Shown: positions 26,318-37,545 of the stretch, piece by piece
How positions within the stretch are numbered: position 1 is the first letter of the stretch
Layout of the letters: each line of letters opens with the position of its first letter
Origin: Rhynochetos jubatus
Taxonomy: Eukaryota > Chordata > Aves > Eurypygiformes > Rhynochetidae
Length of the DNA: 64,000 nt
Assembly: GCA_027574665.1 (NCBI GenBank)
Contig: CM050650.1
Span: forward strand, 95,949,086-96,013,085
Direction: 5' to 3'
Made by a program: the position numbers and the translations under genes
The notes under the pieces: model-generated
Database searches by the model: none
Told to the model about the DNA's origin: nothing
The model's input: the letters and a program-made list of their open reading frames with translations, nothing else

Positions 26318-29138
26318 GCAGGTTACTACACAGAATCTTTAGCTCCTCTTTATTAACAACAGCATCCAATTTTGCCTGCACTGATCACGTGCCATAACCT
26401 AGCTCTGAATGGTATTATACAGCATTTCATATTGACAGAACTTTTAATGGAGTTCCCATTGCATTTTCAAATCCTCTCTGATTATTGGGAATTAAAGTTT
26501 TATGCCAGCAGTCTATTTCTTCTGGAGGAAGGTTTTGTGGTTTGTTTGTTTTGCTTTGGTTTGGTTTGGCTTTTTTTGAACTGAAGAAATCAAAATGTAA
26601 TCAAAATCTGATTAAGAATAAAATAAACTTCCATTTGTAATGTCAATCTTTGATTTTAGCTGAAGAAATGTAGAGGTCTGGAAGAACCAACTAGCTTTAT
26701 GCTATGCTTTTGAAGGCTTCAAATCAAAATAAACAATTCATAGATCTACCAGGCTCCATTTTAAAAGTAAACCTCCTGTTCCTATCCTTCTTATAAACAG
26801 GTATCAGACTAAGCCTCAGAGCGGAAAGTTTCACTTTCCTGGAAGTGAGTATGTCAAAAGATACTGAATACTTTCCAAAATCTTAGTCAACATATTGTTA
26901 AAACACAGTCTAATAACTGCAGATAGGTAATTTTCCCCTCCCTAGGGAAGACTCAGAAATGCTCAGGGAGACAAATTAAAGGAAAAAGTTTCAAAACACT
27001 GGAAGATCACATCATTTTCTTGAGCTAGAACTTCCCTCTTCTGAAACAACATCCTTTACATTTTTATGTTGTTTTTGTTGGTGTTGGGGGTTTTTGTTTT
27101 TATTTTTTCATTTTTCTTTTTTTTTTAAAAGGCAGTTCATAGCTTGTCCCATCTACCTCCAAATCTTTTTCTCTTGGTTTATTTCCAAGAAAACTTTATG
27201 CATTCTTTTTCTGAATACCTAATTTAATGACATTTCATTTCAGATTATCATATTTTAACCTACTTCTACTATTTTAGCCCCAATGTCATCACATTCTTTT
27301 CTATATTACAACAGAGTTGAACTTGCCATTGATCACATTTCATCTATAAATTTTATTCAGCCATTCCTACGTTTCATGACTAATTAGAAAAAATGTCAAT
27401 TTAAATTTGCTCCTAACCTGTCTGAAAAATCTATGTAAAAAACTTCTTTCAATTCTGATTTCTTTCTAGAGAGAATTCAGCAATAGATATGGTGGGACAT
27501 TGTCATTTTAAGTTCATTATGCTTCTGAGTTTTACTTAACAATTATATTTCCCGTTTCCACCTCTCATTCTTATTCTGCCTATGCTACCCTATCGTCAGT
27601 AACATTTTCCTGTCCATTTAGCCTTTACTATCTCTATGCATAACAGCTATGCTACTTTCCCCTTTTGCTTTATTTTCCTCTTCAAAAATTCACTGTTTGA
27701 CTTTTGAGAATTTTTACTATCTACTCATAATTTGTGATGTCTGACCAATTTTCCTTTTAGTTGTTACAGGTTTCAGACTATCTTAGTATTCTTCTTTAGA
27801 ATATTACATATTCAAGTAGCTTTATAGTTCAAGTTTTGTCTTTCAGGATAAAATCTGTTCAAATTTCACTTTAAAAGAAAAACTCAAAACCTTCTTTATA
27901 GTTATTTGACTATGATTTTCAGTACAGCTAACATAATTTATTAGCTTATTTTATTTATCAGTTTTCCCTTTTTAAATACAGAATGTTAGTTACAAACCTC
28001 ACTTCTGCAGAAATTTGTGAAATATGTTTCTTCATGCCTGTGAAGTACTCAGTTGCTATAGTGATGACTGTGATAGAAAAAGCTACAAGAAAAACAGTAA
28101 CTCTGTCTTGAGGACATGGTTTCAATAAAGTCTAATAAATGAAATATACAGCTATAGAGTGAAAATATAAAGATAAGAAAAAATATTGAATACTTTTTTT
28201 TTTTCTCCTGAAGATCATCCATTTTACACACTTCATGAGACAGCCCTGTAGGGAGAGGAGGTGGCAGGGAGGAAAGCATGCAATTTCACAATTTATATAT
28301 AGTTGCAAGTTTACAAGGAGGTACGGAATTGAAAAGCAACCTTAATTCTAGAATTTCCTAGATTCTTATGCTTGGGGATATTTTTCTTTAACAAAGTGTT
28401 ACCGCTGTTCTGGCCCTTTCCAGGATATGCAAGAGGCATAGCCTTCTTTCTGTGATAATTGAAATACTGCTTCCTATCACTTTATATCTGGAAGGTTAGT
28501 ACCTTTTCTGCTGCACTATTTTTTCTCTGGCCTCCAGTCATAAAGAAAATACCTCTACTGTATATAATCCATGAAGGCCTGGTTGATTTACAATACACTC
28601 TACCATCCCCAACTATTTTTTGGTTAACGTATCTCCACTAGCACACATAGAACATTGCTTATGACATTGTCAGTTGTAGCCCAGAGACAGACATTTTGCG
28701 TTGTTTATGACAGTTAAAATTAATAGAGTTTGATACAAGTTTCAAAAAGGAATCCAAAGAAGTTTTTGGAACAAAACATACGGAGAAATTTAAGGCCCAA
28801 TGTCTCTCAGGTAGTATGTCACCATTTTCTGAAGATATTAGTGAATGTGATCCCTAGTTATATTCTTGGTTTAGGCAATGTATATATCTGAATACATTTA
28901 AGAATATGTTTAATTGTGCTTACCAAAGTTTTGGTGACTGTTTTCTGCATATAATTAGTGGTTAGCTTACAGCATATTTAATACTATTTTGAAATACAAC
29001 ACATTTACTAAAATAAATTCTGTTTCTAATCCTTGATGAAATTAAATGAAGTAACAGAGCTGCAACAATCATATCATGGAACAATTTCTGCTGTCCAGGC
29101 TGCTGAGCCATCTTTATCAATCATGCACGGTTAATTTA

Positions 29139-29141
<3 letters not shown>

Positions 29142-29185
<44 letters not shown>

Positions 29186-29196
29186 CTATATATATA
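29142..29196. repeat. (AT)n microsatellite
   Basis: A perfect 39-bp AT dinucleotide run (29142-29180), followed by an interrupted ATATACTATATATATA extension. Self-complementary, so it can extrude as a cruciform and vary in length. Confidence 0.97.
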
Positions 29197-30484
29197 ATTT
29201 AACTTATTTATAATTATGTATATTTTAAAGAATATAAAACCAAACAATTTTTGCATACCAGTTTTCCATGCTTGATCCAGATGCAATTTTCTCCAAACCT
29301 TGTAGAAAGTAAAGAATTAGTATGACATTAGGGCAATGAAAGAGATTACACCCACCTGGAAAATTAAGTTACATTTTGTCATTTTGTAACGTAAAGTAAC
29401 AAGAATCTGACAGAACAATATAGTAAAAGTGAAATAAAATGCACTATCTTATAATTGGGTTAATTATTTTAGATAAAATCTCCTGTGATATTTCCGGAAG
29501 CTGTCAGTAAAGAAATGAAATTCTTGACCTATATAATTTTCAGGGATGTTGTATTGTTACACATTAAAAAACATATTGAATGCAAAAAGATCATTCCATG
29601 TGCCTCCTGCCCAAAAAGGTGAATTCTAGAAGAAATCTATAGACTCAGGTTCTGGAGATGACATAGCTGTCAGTTACGAGTTTGCCTTTAAGAAAAAGTA
29701 CATGGCTGGTAGAAATGTTATCTGATTTCACCAAAGCCTATCAAATGCTATCGTTTGGGATTTGTACATGAAAGGTTTTTTGAGTAGGTTAACACTGATG
29801 GCAATGACTTCTCAAGACAGACCCACTGCAGGACAGACTGTGTGACTTAGACAACTATAAAAGCAAATAGTAAACAGCAGACTTAGTTTTGTTACAGAAA
29901 TTTTATTTAAGTGAAGGTGGGACCTGCTACTTCCCAGTTTTCATATCTAGTGCTTTTCAGTGTAACGATATGATTTCTTGAATTAGATTATTGCCTGTTA
30001 TTAAATCTGGGGTTATACTATTAAAGAATCAACAGTTGGATTTCTTTTTCTTTTATTTTTTCTATAATAACTGCTTAAGAAAACGAGATCAAGGCTCCTC
30101 AGAAGTATTGCAATGAATTAGCATTGCTCTCCAGGAGACGAAGAACCATCCTACTCTTGCTATGAGAAGGGAAATGTCCAAGACAGGAGAAAATGCCTTG
30201 GAACCTTAACTTACTCTGTAGCTACTAGATGGAAGTAAGGGAGTTGGGAAACAGCTGCCATTGTTGGGAAGGATCATGCTTCTCTCTGCTTTCTTCATCA
30301 GAAGGTCAGCTTAGGTAGCCCAAGCTTACACAGTTCCTAGGCAACAGAGAGAAATCTGTTCTTGTTGTCTGATACAAGGAAGCTGGCAGTTTTGCTGCCC
30401 CAGCAGACTGTTCCCAAGGCAACTGTCTCATTAACCCAAGCTTGGACCTGGCCTTGATGCCTCCTAAAGGCAAAGTTGGCTTAC

Positions 30485-30575
30485 ATCATAGAATGGTTTG
30501 GGATGGAAGGGACCTTCAAGATCGTCTAGTTCCAACCCCCCTGCCATGGGCAGGGACACCTTCCACTAGACCAAA
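30485..30575 (-). mobile_element. Short CR1 LINE 3' end, minus strand
   Basis: About 90 bp reading CATAGAATGGTTTGGGATGG, then AGGGACCTTCAAGATC, CTGCCATGGGCAGGGACACC and TTCCACTAGACCAAA. This is the reverse complement of the last ~90 bp of a CR1 element. Strongly 5'-truncated and fairly young by sequence integrity. Confidence 0.95.
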
Positions 30576-30864
30576 ACCTCACTTTAAACATTTTTACTAA
30601 GAGATAGTGTAACTGGTTTCAGTATTTTTTTAATTTTTTTTTTGTTTGTTTCTCAACAGTAGAATGGAACAAAAGCCCAGAGACAGACCTTCATTCATTT
30701 TAGAAAAATCCAGGTATCTAAATCTTTATACAATATATAGAGAGCACATATTATCATCTTACAGTTTATGTTATTCTTAGTCTCTGATAATCAACGAACA
30801 TAAGCTAGGTATGAATTATTAAATTCAAACCTCTTGTGTTTGAACTGGGTTTTTTCCAGAGAAT

Positions 30865-30898
<34 letters not shown>

Positions 30899-32316
30899 AA
30901 ACAAGGATGTTAACATCTAATTTCCTTAACTGTTCTAACTTCCAGGCTATTGAATCTGTTCTTTCTCAAGTATTGGGTATTTAATTATTCATACCTAATG
31001 AAACAGTTTCAGCAGCACAGACGGGTATCATTCAATCTAGTTGTTCACTAACCTGGATATTAGAGAACATATGGCATATAGGAGACACATTTTCATCAGT
31101 TTCATTATATCCAAGTAAACAAAACAGAAACTTGTACCTGTATTTGTCTTGCCGTTTAATAACTAATATGTTAGATATTCTGAAGAGGGCACTTGCGTCC
31201 TTCAGGTTCTGAAATTACCTCAATATTTTTGCAATAAAAAGAGAATTTTTTGAAAACTCAGAATTATCTGTTGGACAAAGAAAATCATGTCTTTCTGATT
31301 TGTGCTTGTAACCAAGTTCTCATTTATTCTGTAGGGGACAGAGATGGACCTTAATGGTCTATAATGTTTCTATTAAAATTTTGGTGTGCCAAACATACTG
31401 CAGCTCATGTGATATAGTTGTAAGTCCATAGTCATCCCAACTTTTCATGCAAGAAGACCCAGCTTTTCTACTAAACTTCACAAACCTGAGGGGAAAAAAA
31501 TCCAGTGTTCATATTTTTAAAGACTGTGACAGATTAAGATAATAGACCCATATAATTATCATCCTATGGCAGCATAAGTTAGTGAGATATTTTAAAAAAA
31601 CTTAACCACTCAGTATTCCATTTTTAAGGTTCTAACAGCTGTAAATAATACGGCTAAAGATCATACAATATGGTGGAAAAACATGCCACCCAATAAGGTA
31701 GAGAAGAAAACTACAGAGAATGTCAGATATTTATTGCCACCTCCTCATCATACCTGAATCATTCTGCATTGTAGAGTTGTGGGTTTGGGATTTGTACTTT
31801 TAATTTCTATGTGACAAATGTTATTTTAATAAAATATTAACCATGACATGAAAAATCTGCAGGCAGTTGGCAATAGTCAGTGAGAATTTGTGAGAAGGTT
31901 GAAAAATGCAGTCTATTATTCTCCTGCTCAGGTAAAGCCTTGTGAAAAGCTTTTTGAACACAATACACCTGGGAGGGAAAAGGGATGTGAGCTGGTAAGT
32001 GGCAGCCTGAAGTATAAACTATTGATACTCAAATATATATAAGTAGAGCAGGCTCAGCTGTGCCACTAGTACAGAGCTAAATCGGAGTGGCAAACACACA
32101 ATATAAAGTATATGAGTCTGAAGTCTAAAATGAAAGAATTTTAGAACATGCCCACATTTCTATTAGTGCTTTAGAGTAAGGGCAATGGGAGGATTACCAT
32201 GTTGCAACAACAGCAGTTCATTTTTTGCCAATTCCTCTGCAGTGCAAATAATAAGAATGTCATGGCAGGAATTTGTTGTACCACCAAAATGATTTTCCAA
32301 ACCTACAACAACAAAA
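30576..32316. other. Gene-free interval
   Basis: About 1.7 kb of AT-rich sequence with no recognisable gene or repeat apart from a T30 tract at 30868-30897. Confidence 0.65.
30868..30897. repeat. T30 homopolymer
   Basis: Thirty consecutive T, the longest homopolymer in the window. It is reminiscent of a minus-strand poly(A) tail, but no retrocopy body is recognisable on the right side. Confidence 0.97.
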
Positions 32317-32525
32317 TGGAATCATGGAATCATAGGATGGTTTTGGTTGGAAGGAACCTTAAAGATCACCCATTTCCAACTGCCCTGCCACGGGCAGGGA
32401 CACCCTCCACTAGACCTGGTTGCTCAAAGCCTCATCCAGCCTGGCCTTGAAGACAGCCAGGGATGGGGCACCCACAGCTTCTCTGGGCAACCTGTTCCAG
32501 TGTCTCACCAGTTGCTCCATGAAGG
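32317..32525 (-). mobile_element. CR1 LINE 3' end, minus strand
   Basis: About 210 bp starting with the tail in reverse complement (GGAATCATGGAATCATAGG), then GGTTGGAAGGAACCTTAAAG, CTGCCACGGGCAGGGACACC, CTCATCCAGCCTGGCCTTGA and CTGGGCAACCTGTTCCAGTG. It lies about 290 bp upstream of the ERVL remnant. Two overlapping short frames here are only translations of CR1 3' UTR. Confidence 0.95.
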
Positions 32526-32817
32526 AAAACAAGACAAAGTAAGAGGAGGCAGGGATCAGTCTCTAGCAGCATGATCTTCAGACATGCACTGGCTTCATCT
32601 GTATGTGTTCACAGGCTGAACTGGGCTAAAATTTTCCTGTTAAACATTTAGCAGATGAAAAAGCAGCAAAAGTTCAAAGGGCCTGTGGAAGATTTATAGT
32701 TTTCCAAACACTGTGTGGTTGATTACTCATTTCAGTGGTGAAAAGTGTGAGGAGATTCCAAAACATGTTTTTATTTAAAGATTGAATTTGGTTGAAACTG
32801 GTTTTGGTGGAGCCTCG

Positions 32818-32909
32818 TACTGGTTTTAGTCAGGAAAGAGTTATTTTTCTTTACAGTGGCTGGTATGAAGCTACGCTTCTGAATTTCCCCTGAGAAAAGT
32901 ACTGATAAC
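32818..32909 (+). mobile_element. LTR 5'-end fragment
   Basis: TACTGGTTTTAGTCAGGAAA, then GAGTTATTTTTCTTTACAGT, GGCTGGTATGAAGCTACGCT and GTACTGATAACATG. These blocks appear in the same order in the LTR at 12.7 kb and, more weakly, in those at 50.0 and 58.3 kb. The remaining LTR (TATA, R, U5) and the primer-binding site are missing; the sequence switches straight to pol. Confidence 0.75.
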
Positions 32910-33218
32910 ATGTCTTTTAAGCTGTTGGAGGAAAGGGACAACCATGTTTACTGGACTGTGTGGAATCAGTGGCCTGGCACATCAGAGCCACAGGACTACA
33001 GAGCACTAGTGGACACGGGTGCACAGTGTACCCTCACAGCATCAAGCTATAGGGGGGTACAGCCCATCAGCATTTCTGTTGTGACTGGGGACTCTCAACA
33101 ACTGACTGTGCTGGAGGCTGAAATAAGCGTGACTGGGAAGGACTGGCAAAAGCACCCCGTTGTGACTGGCCCAGATGCCCCATGCATCCTTGGCACAGAC
33201 TACCTTAAGAGAGGGTAA
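32910..33218 (+). pseudogene. pol: Retroviral aspartic protease domain (ERVL pol remnant)
   Basis: A 102-codon open stretch. The active-site motif LVDTGAQ is at residues 33-39, with the catalytic aspartate codon at 33012-33014. A C-terminal ILGTDYL block (residues 93-99) corresponds to the conserved region following the flap in retropepsins. Retropepsins act as dimers that cleave the Gag-Pol polyprotein. The ATG at 32910 lies at the LTR junction and is probably accidental, since protease is normally made as part of a polyprotein. The frame ends at a TAA (33216), beyond which the same frame continues into the RT region. The active-site residues survive but the element as a whole cannot function. 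Confidence 0.88.
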
Positions 33219-34216
33219 TTTAAAGACCTGAAAGGGTACCGATGGGCTTTTGGGATAGCTGCTATAGAGACTGATGAAACTGAACAGCTGTCCATCTTGC
33301 CTGGTCTCTCACAGGACCCTTCTGTTGTGGGATTGTTAAAGGTTGCAGACCAACAGGTGCCAATTGCCACTACAACAGTGCACCGGCGACAGTATTGCAC
33401 TAACAGAGACTCTTGGCTTCCCATCCAGAAGCTGATTCGTCAGCTGGAGAGCCAAGGGGTGATCAGCAAAACCCACTTACCCTTTAACAGCCCCATCTGG
33501 CCAGTGTGTAAGTCTGATGGGGAATGGAGACTGACAGTGGACTATCGTGGCCTGAATGAAGTCACGCCACCACTGAGTGCTGCTGTGCCAGACATGCTGG
33601 AACTCCAATACGAGCTGGAGTCAAAGGCAGCCAAGTGGTACACCGTGACTGACATTGCTAATGCCTTTTTCTCCATTCCTTTGGCAGCAGAGTGCAGGCC
33701 ACAGTTTGCTTTCACTTGAAGGGCATCCAATACACCTAGAATCAACTGCCTCAGGGGTGGAAGCACAGTCCTACCATCTGCTATGGACTAATCCAGACCA
33801 CACTGGAACAGGGTGCAGCACCAGAACACCTGCAGTACATTGATGACATCATTGTATGGGGCGACACAGTGGTTTTTGAGAAAGGGAAGATCATGCAAAT
33901 CCTCCTGAAAGCCGGTTTTGCCATAAAACAAGGTAAGGTTAAGGAACTTGCACGAGAGATCCAGTTCCTAGGAGTAAAATGGCAAGATGGACGTTGCCAG
34001 ATCCCAATGAACATGATCAACAAAATAACAACTGTGTCCTCAGCAATGAGCAAAAAAGAAACACAAGCTTTCCTAGGTGTTGTGGGTTTCTGGTGAATGC
34101 ATATTCCAAATTACAGCCAAATTGTAATCCTTCTTTACTAAGTGACTCGTAAGAAAAATTATTTCAAGTAGGGCCCTGAGCAGCAACAAGACTTTGAAGA
34201 GATCAAGCAGGAGACT
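33219..34216 (+). pseudogene. pol: Reverse transcriptase region (ERVL pol remnant)
   Basis: RNA-dependent DNA polymerase remnant. The same frame as the protease runs to a TGA at 33717 and contains LTVDYRGLNEV and VTDIANAFFSIPL (first catalytic aspartate at 33651). Coding character then shifts to another frame, with a TAG at 33737, and continues through the catalytic YIDD at 33836-33847 and the FLGVVGFW thumb-side motif. That frame ends at a TGA at 34094. Two more stops (34139 and 34169) follow before the next open stretch at 34217. The three catalytic aspartates are still readable, but the domain is split across frames and stops. No functional product is possible. Confidence 0.9.
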
Positions 34217-34642
34217 GTGCATGCAGTAGCCCTTGGACTAGTTCGGACAGGACCAGATGTAAAGAATGTGCTCTACACCACAGCTGGGGAGAAGCACCCT
34301 ACCTGGAGTCTCTGGCAGAAAGATCCAGGAGAGACCCAAGGTCGACTCCTAGGATTTTGGAGCTGGGAATACAGAGGATCCAACGCCCACTACATGCCAA
34401 CCGAAAAAGAGATACTGTCAGCTTATGAGGGAATCCGATCTGTCTCAGAAGTGGTTGGAACTGAAGCACAGCTCCTCCTGGCACCTCGACTGCCAGTGCT
34501 GAGTTGGATGTTCAAAGGCAGAGTCTCTTCCACTTATCATGCCACCAATACCACATGGAGCAAATGTATCACCCTGATCACACAACGAGCTCGCATAGGA
34601 AACCCCAGTCACCCAAGAGTCTTGAAAGTGATCATGGGCTGA
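34217..34642 (+). pseudogene. pol: RT-RNase H tether region (ERVL pol remnant)
   Basis: An uninterrupted 141-codon stretch, the longest clean piece of the remnant after the RT part. It contains TWSLWQKDPGETQG, MPTEKEILSAYEGI, TEAQLLLAPRLPVLSWMFKG and TWSKCITLITQRARIG. PTEKEILSAYEG corresponds to the conserved T-x-x-E-L/I block of the tether (RNase H-like fold) seen in retroviruses and Ty3-like elements. It is in the same frame as the YIDD segment. It ends at TGA 34640. Confidence 0.85.
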
Positions 34643-35169
34643 CCAGAAGGCAAAGACTTTAGAATGTCATCAGAGGAGGAGGTGACACGGGCTGAAGAAA
34701 CCGCTTTCTACAACCAGTTACTAGAAAATGAGAAGCAATATGCCCTGACGGGTCCTGCCGCATTGTAGGGAAACATCGGAGGTGGAAAGCCGCTGTGTGG
34801 AGTCCCACAAGGCAAGTTGCAGAGACTGCAGAAGGCCAAGGTGAACCAAGTCAGTTTGCAGAGGTAAAGGCCATCCAGCTGGCTTTGGACATTGTTAAAT
34901 GAGAGAAATGGCCAGTGATTTACCTCTACACTGACCCATGGATTGTGGCAAATGCACTGTGGGGGTGGCTACAGCAATGAAAGAAGAGCAAGTGGTAGCG
35001 CCGAGGCAAACCCATCTGGGCTGCCACGCTATGGCAGGACATTGTTTCCCGTCTAGACAACCTGGTTGTCAAGGTGCGTCACATCGATGCCCACATGTCC
35101 AAAAGCTGGGCTACTGAAGAACACCAGCACAATCAGCAGGTAGACCAGGCTGCTAAGATTGCAGTGGCT
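34643..35169 (+). pseudogene. pol: RNase H region (ERVL pol remnant)
   Basis: RNase H normally degrades the RNA strand of the RNA-DNA hybrid. After a lead-in in the tether frame, the reading frame changes near 34747-34752. The small loss there coincides with where the first catalytic aspartate would sit. In the new frame FAEVKAIQLAL holds the glutamate (GAG 34861) and YTDPWIVANAL the next aspartate (34933). VRHIDAHMSKSW near 35074-35109 is the C-terminal His-containing block. In-frame stops occur at 34900, 34978 and 34996. The order and motifs are clear, but the domain is broken and lacks a catalytic residue. Confidence 0.83.
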
Positions 35170-36184
35170 CAGGTAGATCTGGACTGGCAACATAAAGGTG
35201 AGCTGTTTATGGCTACGTGGACCCATGACACTCTGGGCAACAAGGGGAGAGATGCCACGTACAGATGTGCTCATGACTGAGGGGTGGACTTGGCCACAGA
35301 CACAATTGCTCAGGTTATTCATGAATGCGAGACACGTGCTGTCATCAAACAATCCAAGAGGGTAAAGCCTTTTGGTGTGGGGGGCATTGCTGAAATATAA
35401 GTATATGCAGGCCTGGCAGGTTGACTACATCACCCTCCCCAAAACCCACCAGGGCAAGTGTCATGTTCTCACAATGGTGGAGGCAACCATGGGAGAGATA
35501 GAAACATATCCGGTGTCCCATGCCACTGCCTGAAATACCATCTTGGGCCTTGAAAGGCAAGTCCTGTGGCAACATGGCACCCCAGAAAGGATTGAATCAG
35601 ACAATGGGACTCATTTCCGAAACAGCCTCATAGACACTTGAGCTGAAGAACACGGAACTGAGTGGATGTATCACATCCTCTACCATGCACCTGTCTCAGA
35701 GAAGGTCAAGCAGTGCAATGATCCTGTGTTATCTAGTCTAGTTGATCCTGCTCTGGCAGAGGGGTTGGACTAGATGATATCTAGAGATCCCTTCCAACCC
35801 CTAACACACCGTGAATCTGTAAATCTGTGAACGGGCTGTTAAAGACCACCCAGAGAGCAATGGGGGGGTGGAACACTCAAGAATTGGGATGCCATCTTGG
35901 CAAAGGCCACTTGGCTAGTTAATATCAGGGGATCCATCAATCGAGCTGGCCCTGCACACTCAAACCTTCTACGGACTGTAAAAGGAGATAAGGTCCCTGT
36001 ACTACATGCCGAAACTATGCTGGGAAAAACAGTTTGGATTACTCCCACCTTGGGCAAAGGCAAACCTATCCGTGGGGTTGCTTTTGCTCAAGGACCTGGG
36101 TGTACTTGGTGGGTGATGAGAGAAGATGAGCAACTCTGCTCTGTGCCTCAGGGGGATTTGATTCTGGGAGAAAATAACCCATAA
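35170..36184 (+). pseudogene. pol: Integrase region (ERVL pol remnant), split by CR1
   Basis: Integrase joins viral DNA to the host chromosome. The N-terminal zinc-binding segment reads WTHDTLGNKG and, downstream, HECETR. One His/Cys pair survives, while the expected second His and second Cys positions appear to read Asn and Arg. Stops or shifts occur at 35278 and about 35380. The core then reads WQVDYITL (first Asp at 35423) and ESDNGTHF (second Asp at 35600). The codon 35 residues later (35708) is AAG (Lys) where the D,D(35)E family has Glu. Stops lie at 35531 and 35639. A CR1 3' end occupies 35720-35829. The C-terminal domain resumes and is open from about 35897 to 36184 (ATWLVNIRGS, GKTVWITPT, GPGCTWWV, GDLILGEN). 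Confidence 0.87.
35720..35829 (+). mobile_element. Short CR1 3' end nested in integrase
   Basis: About 110 bp with GGGGTTGGACTAGATGATAT, then AGATCCCTTCCAACCCC and a tail GTGAATCTGTAAATCTGTG, the TTCTGTG-type variant of the CR1 terminal repeat. It separates the integrase core (left) from integrase C-terminal sequence (right). No clear target-site duplication was found, which is normal for CR1. Confidence 0.9.
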
Positions 36185-37164
36185 ATTACAGTGCTAAACA
36201 ACAACAATATGTAACATTTAAAATACTGAATATATTTTAATGTGCAAATTTAAGATGCCTGAGATTTATTTCTTTAACACCAGAAAAAGCATTGCCAAAA
36301 GCAATGAACTATACTGGAAAGTATGAAAACAGAAAGTACTACAGAATGTATATGCAACCTGAAGCTAAAACAAAAGAGGTAACACCAGCACTAATATCAG
36401 ATACAAAAATACTCAGTAAATGGACATCATTATAGGGGTTCTTTAAAAAAAAAAAAAAGGCTCATTTATGGCTTGAGGATGGAAATGTTTCAAATAATAA
36501 GCATGATTGCCACTGTGCTTCTACCTGGTCTTGTAGTTAAACAAATGTTCTTTGCAGAAGGCCAGCCAATTAACACCTATATCTGTAACTAAGCTACAAT
36601 TTGCAACCAATAGATCAGTGACCTGCTTGAATTCAGTTCCTCTTCAAAGCTAGCTATGAGTAATCCTAACAACAATGATTTATAAAAATATTAGATAATG
36701 TGGGACTGAAGTAGATTTAAAAATGCAAAATAAAACATTCTTCTAAAAAAATTACTGAAGCCTCAATATTTACAGTTTACAACAGCTGGCAGAGAGATGT
36801 GCCATGCTCTGCTGGATACCAAATGTTTGTAGTCTACAGAGATGAGTGAAGCAGAAGATTCACATGGGCATGACAGTAAGTTACAGGCTGAAACATGTGA
36901 GGTATTACAAGGAAATGGACACTACATAGAAAGGCAAAGTTAAAAATAAACCACAGTGACGCTAATATGTATGGATACTCACAGAGGGCCAATTATGTTT
37001 CCACATTCTGGGACTATTATTTGGAGACCTGTGAATCTTTTACATGGTAAACACTTTTTATGGAAAAGGTCAACGATCCAAGAATTAGTATATGAAAGAG
37101 CAGATACTCATCTCAACTTCAGCTGAAAATGCCTTATATCATGCTGCTTAGAAGAAACGGTGCT

Positions 37165-37545
37165 CTGTCTGACCTTGACCCTAAATTTCAGGCTGACATC
37201 CTTGCCTGGCTTGGCCTGACCTGGTCCCCACAGCCCTGCCCAGCCATCCTGGGACTGTGTCTAACTCTGATCCTTATATCCACCTGGGGGCCCATGTCCC
37301 AGCCCAGCCTTAGCCCATCCCTGTCTTCAGGCAGGTGCCTGATGCCCAGGTTGGAGCTGCACTGATGCATCTCAGCTGCCCTGCTCCTGGCCAGAGTGGT
37401 GGGACAGGCTCTGGCTTCCAGGCCCTGCCCTGACAGACCCCTGGGGAGACCCTGCCAATCCCAGCCCTGATCCCAGGGAGCCATCAGCCCCCACAGCACC
37501 CTGGCAGCAATGTAAACTGCAGACAGGTGCATCCTAGGGCGGTGA
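37165..37545. other. GC-rich, CpG-poor patch of unknown origin
   Basis: About 380 bp with sharply raised GC, dominated by CCTG/CAGCC/CTGGG words and almost without CpG. Both strands have open frames of 78 and 123 codons, which are the expected by-product of this composition. The sequence shows no match by eye to the CR1 or LTR copies here. It may be an old unclassified repeat. Confidence 0.4.

Larger units (their letters stand above)
25404..30484. other. Gene-free AT-rich interval
   Basis: About 5 kb without a supported gene or large transposon. It includes an isolated TATAAATA sequence (26310) and the (AT)n array at 29142-29196. Open frames of 60-76 codons have no family signature. Confidence 0.62.
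32818..36184 (+). mobile_element. ERVL-type endogenous retrovirus remnant, gag-less
   Basis: A dead provirus on the plus strand. A roughly 90-bp piece of LTR 5' end joins at about 32909 directly to the protease region. Then follow reverse transcriptase, tether, RNase H and integrase in the normal retroviral pol order. No gag precedes protease, no env follows integrase, and no 3' LTR is visible after 36184. Coding sequence changes frame at least four times and contains at least eleven in-frame stops. The ERVL assignment rests on RT and integrase sequence character recognised from family knowledge, plus LTR pieces of the same type nearby. A CR1 3' end interrupts the integrase. Confidence 0.88.

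Noticed and set aside
33200-33424. Minus-strand and alternate-phase frames within the ERVL region
   Set aside because: Shadows of the plus-strand pol remnant.
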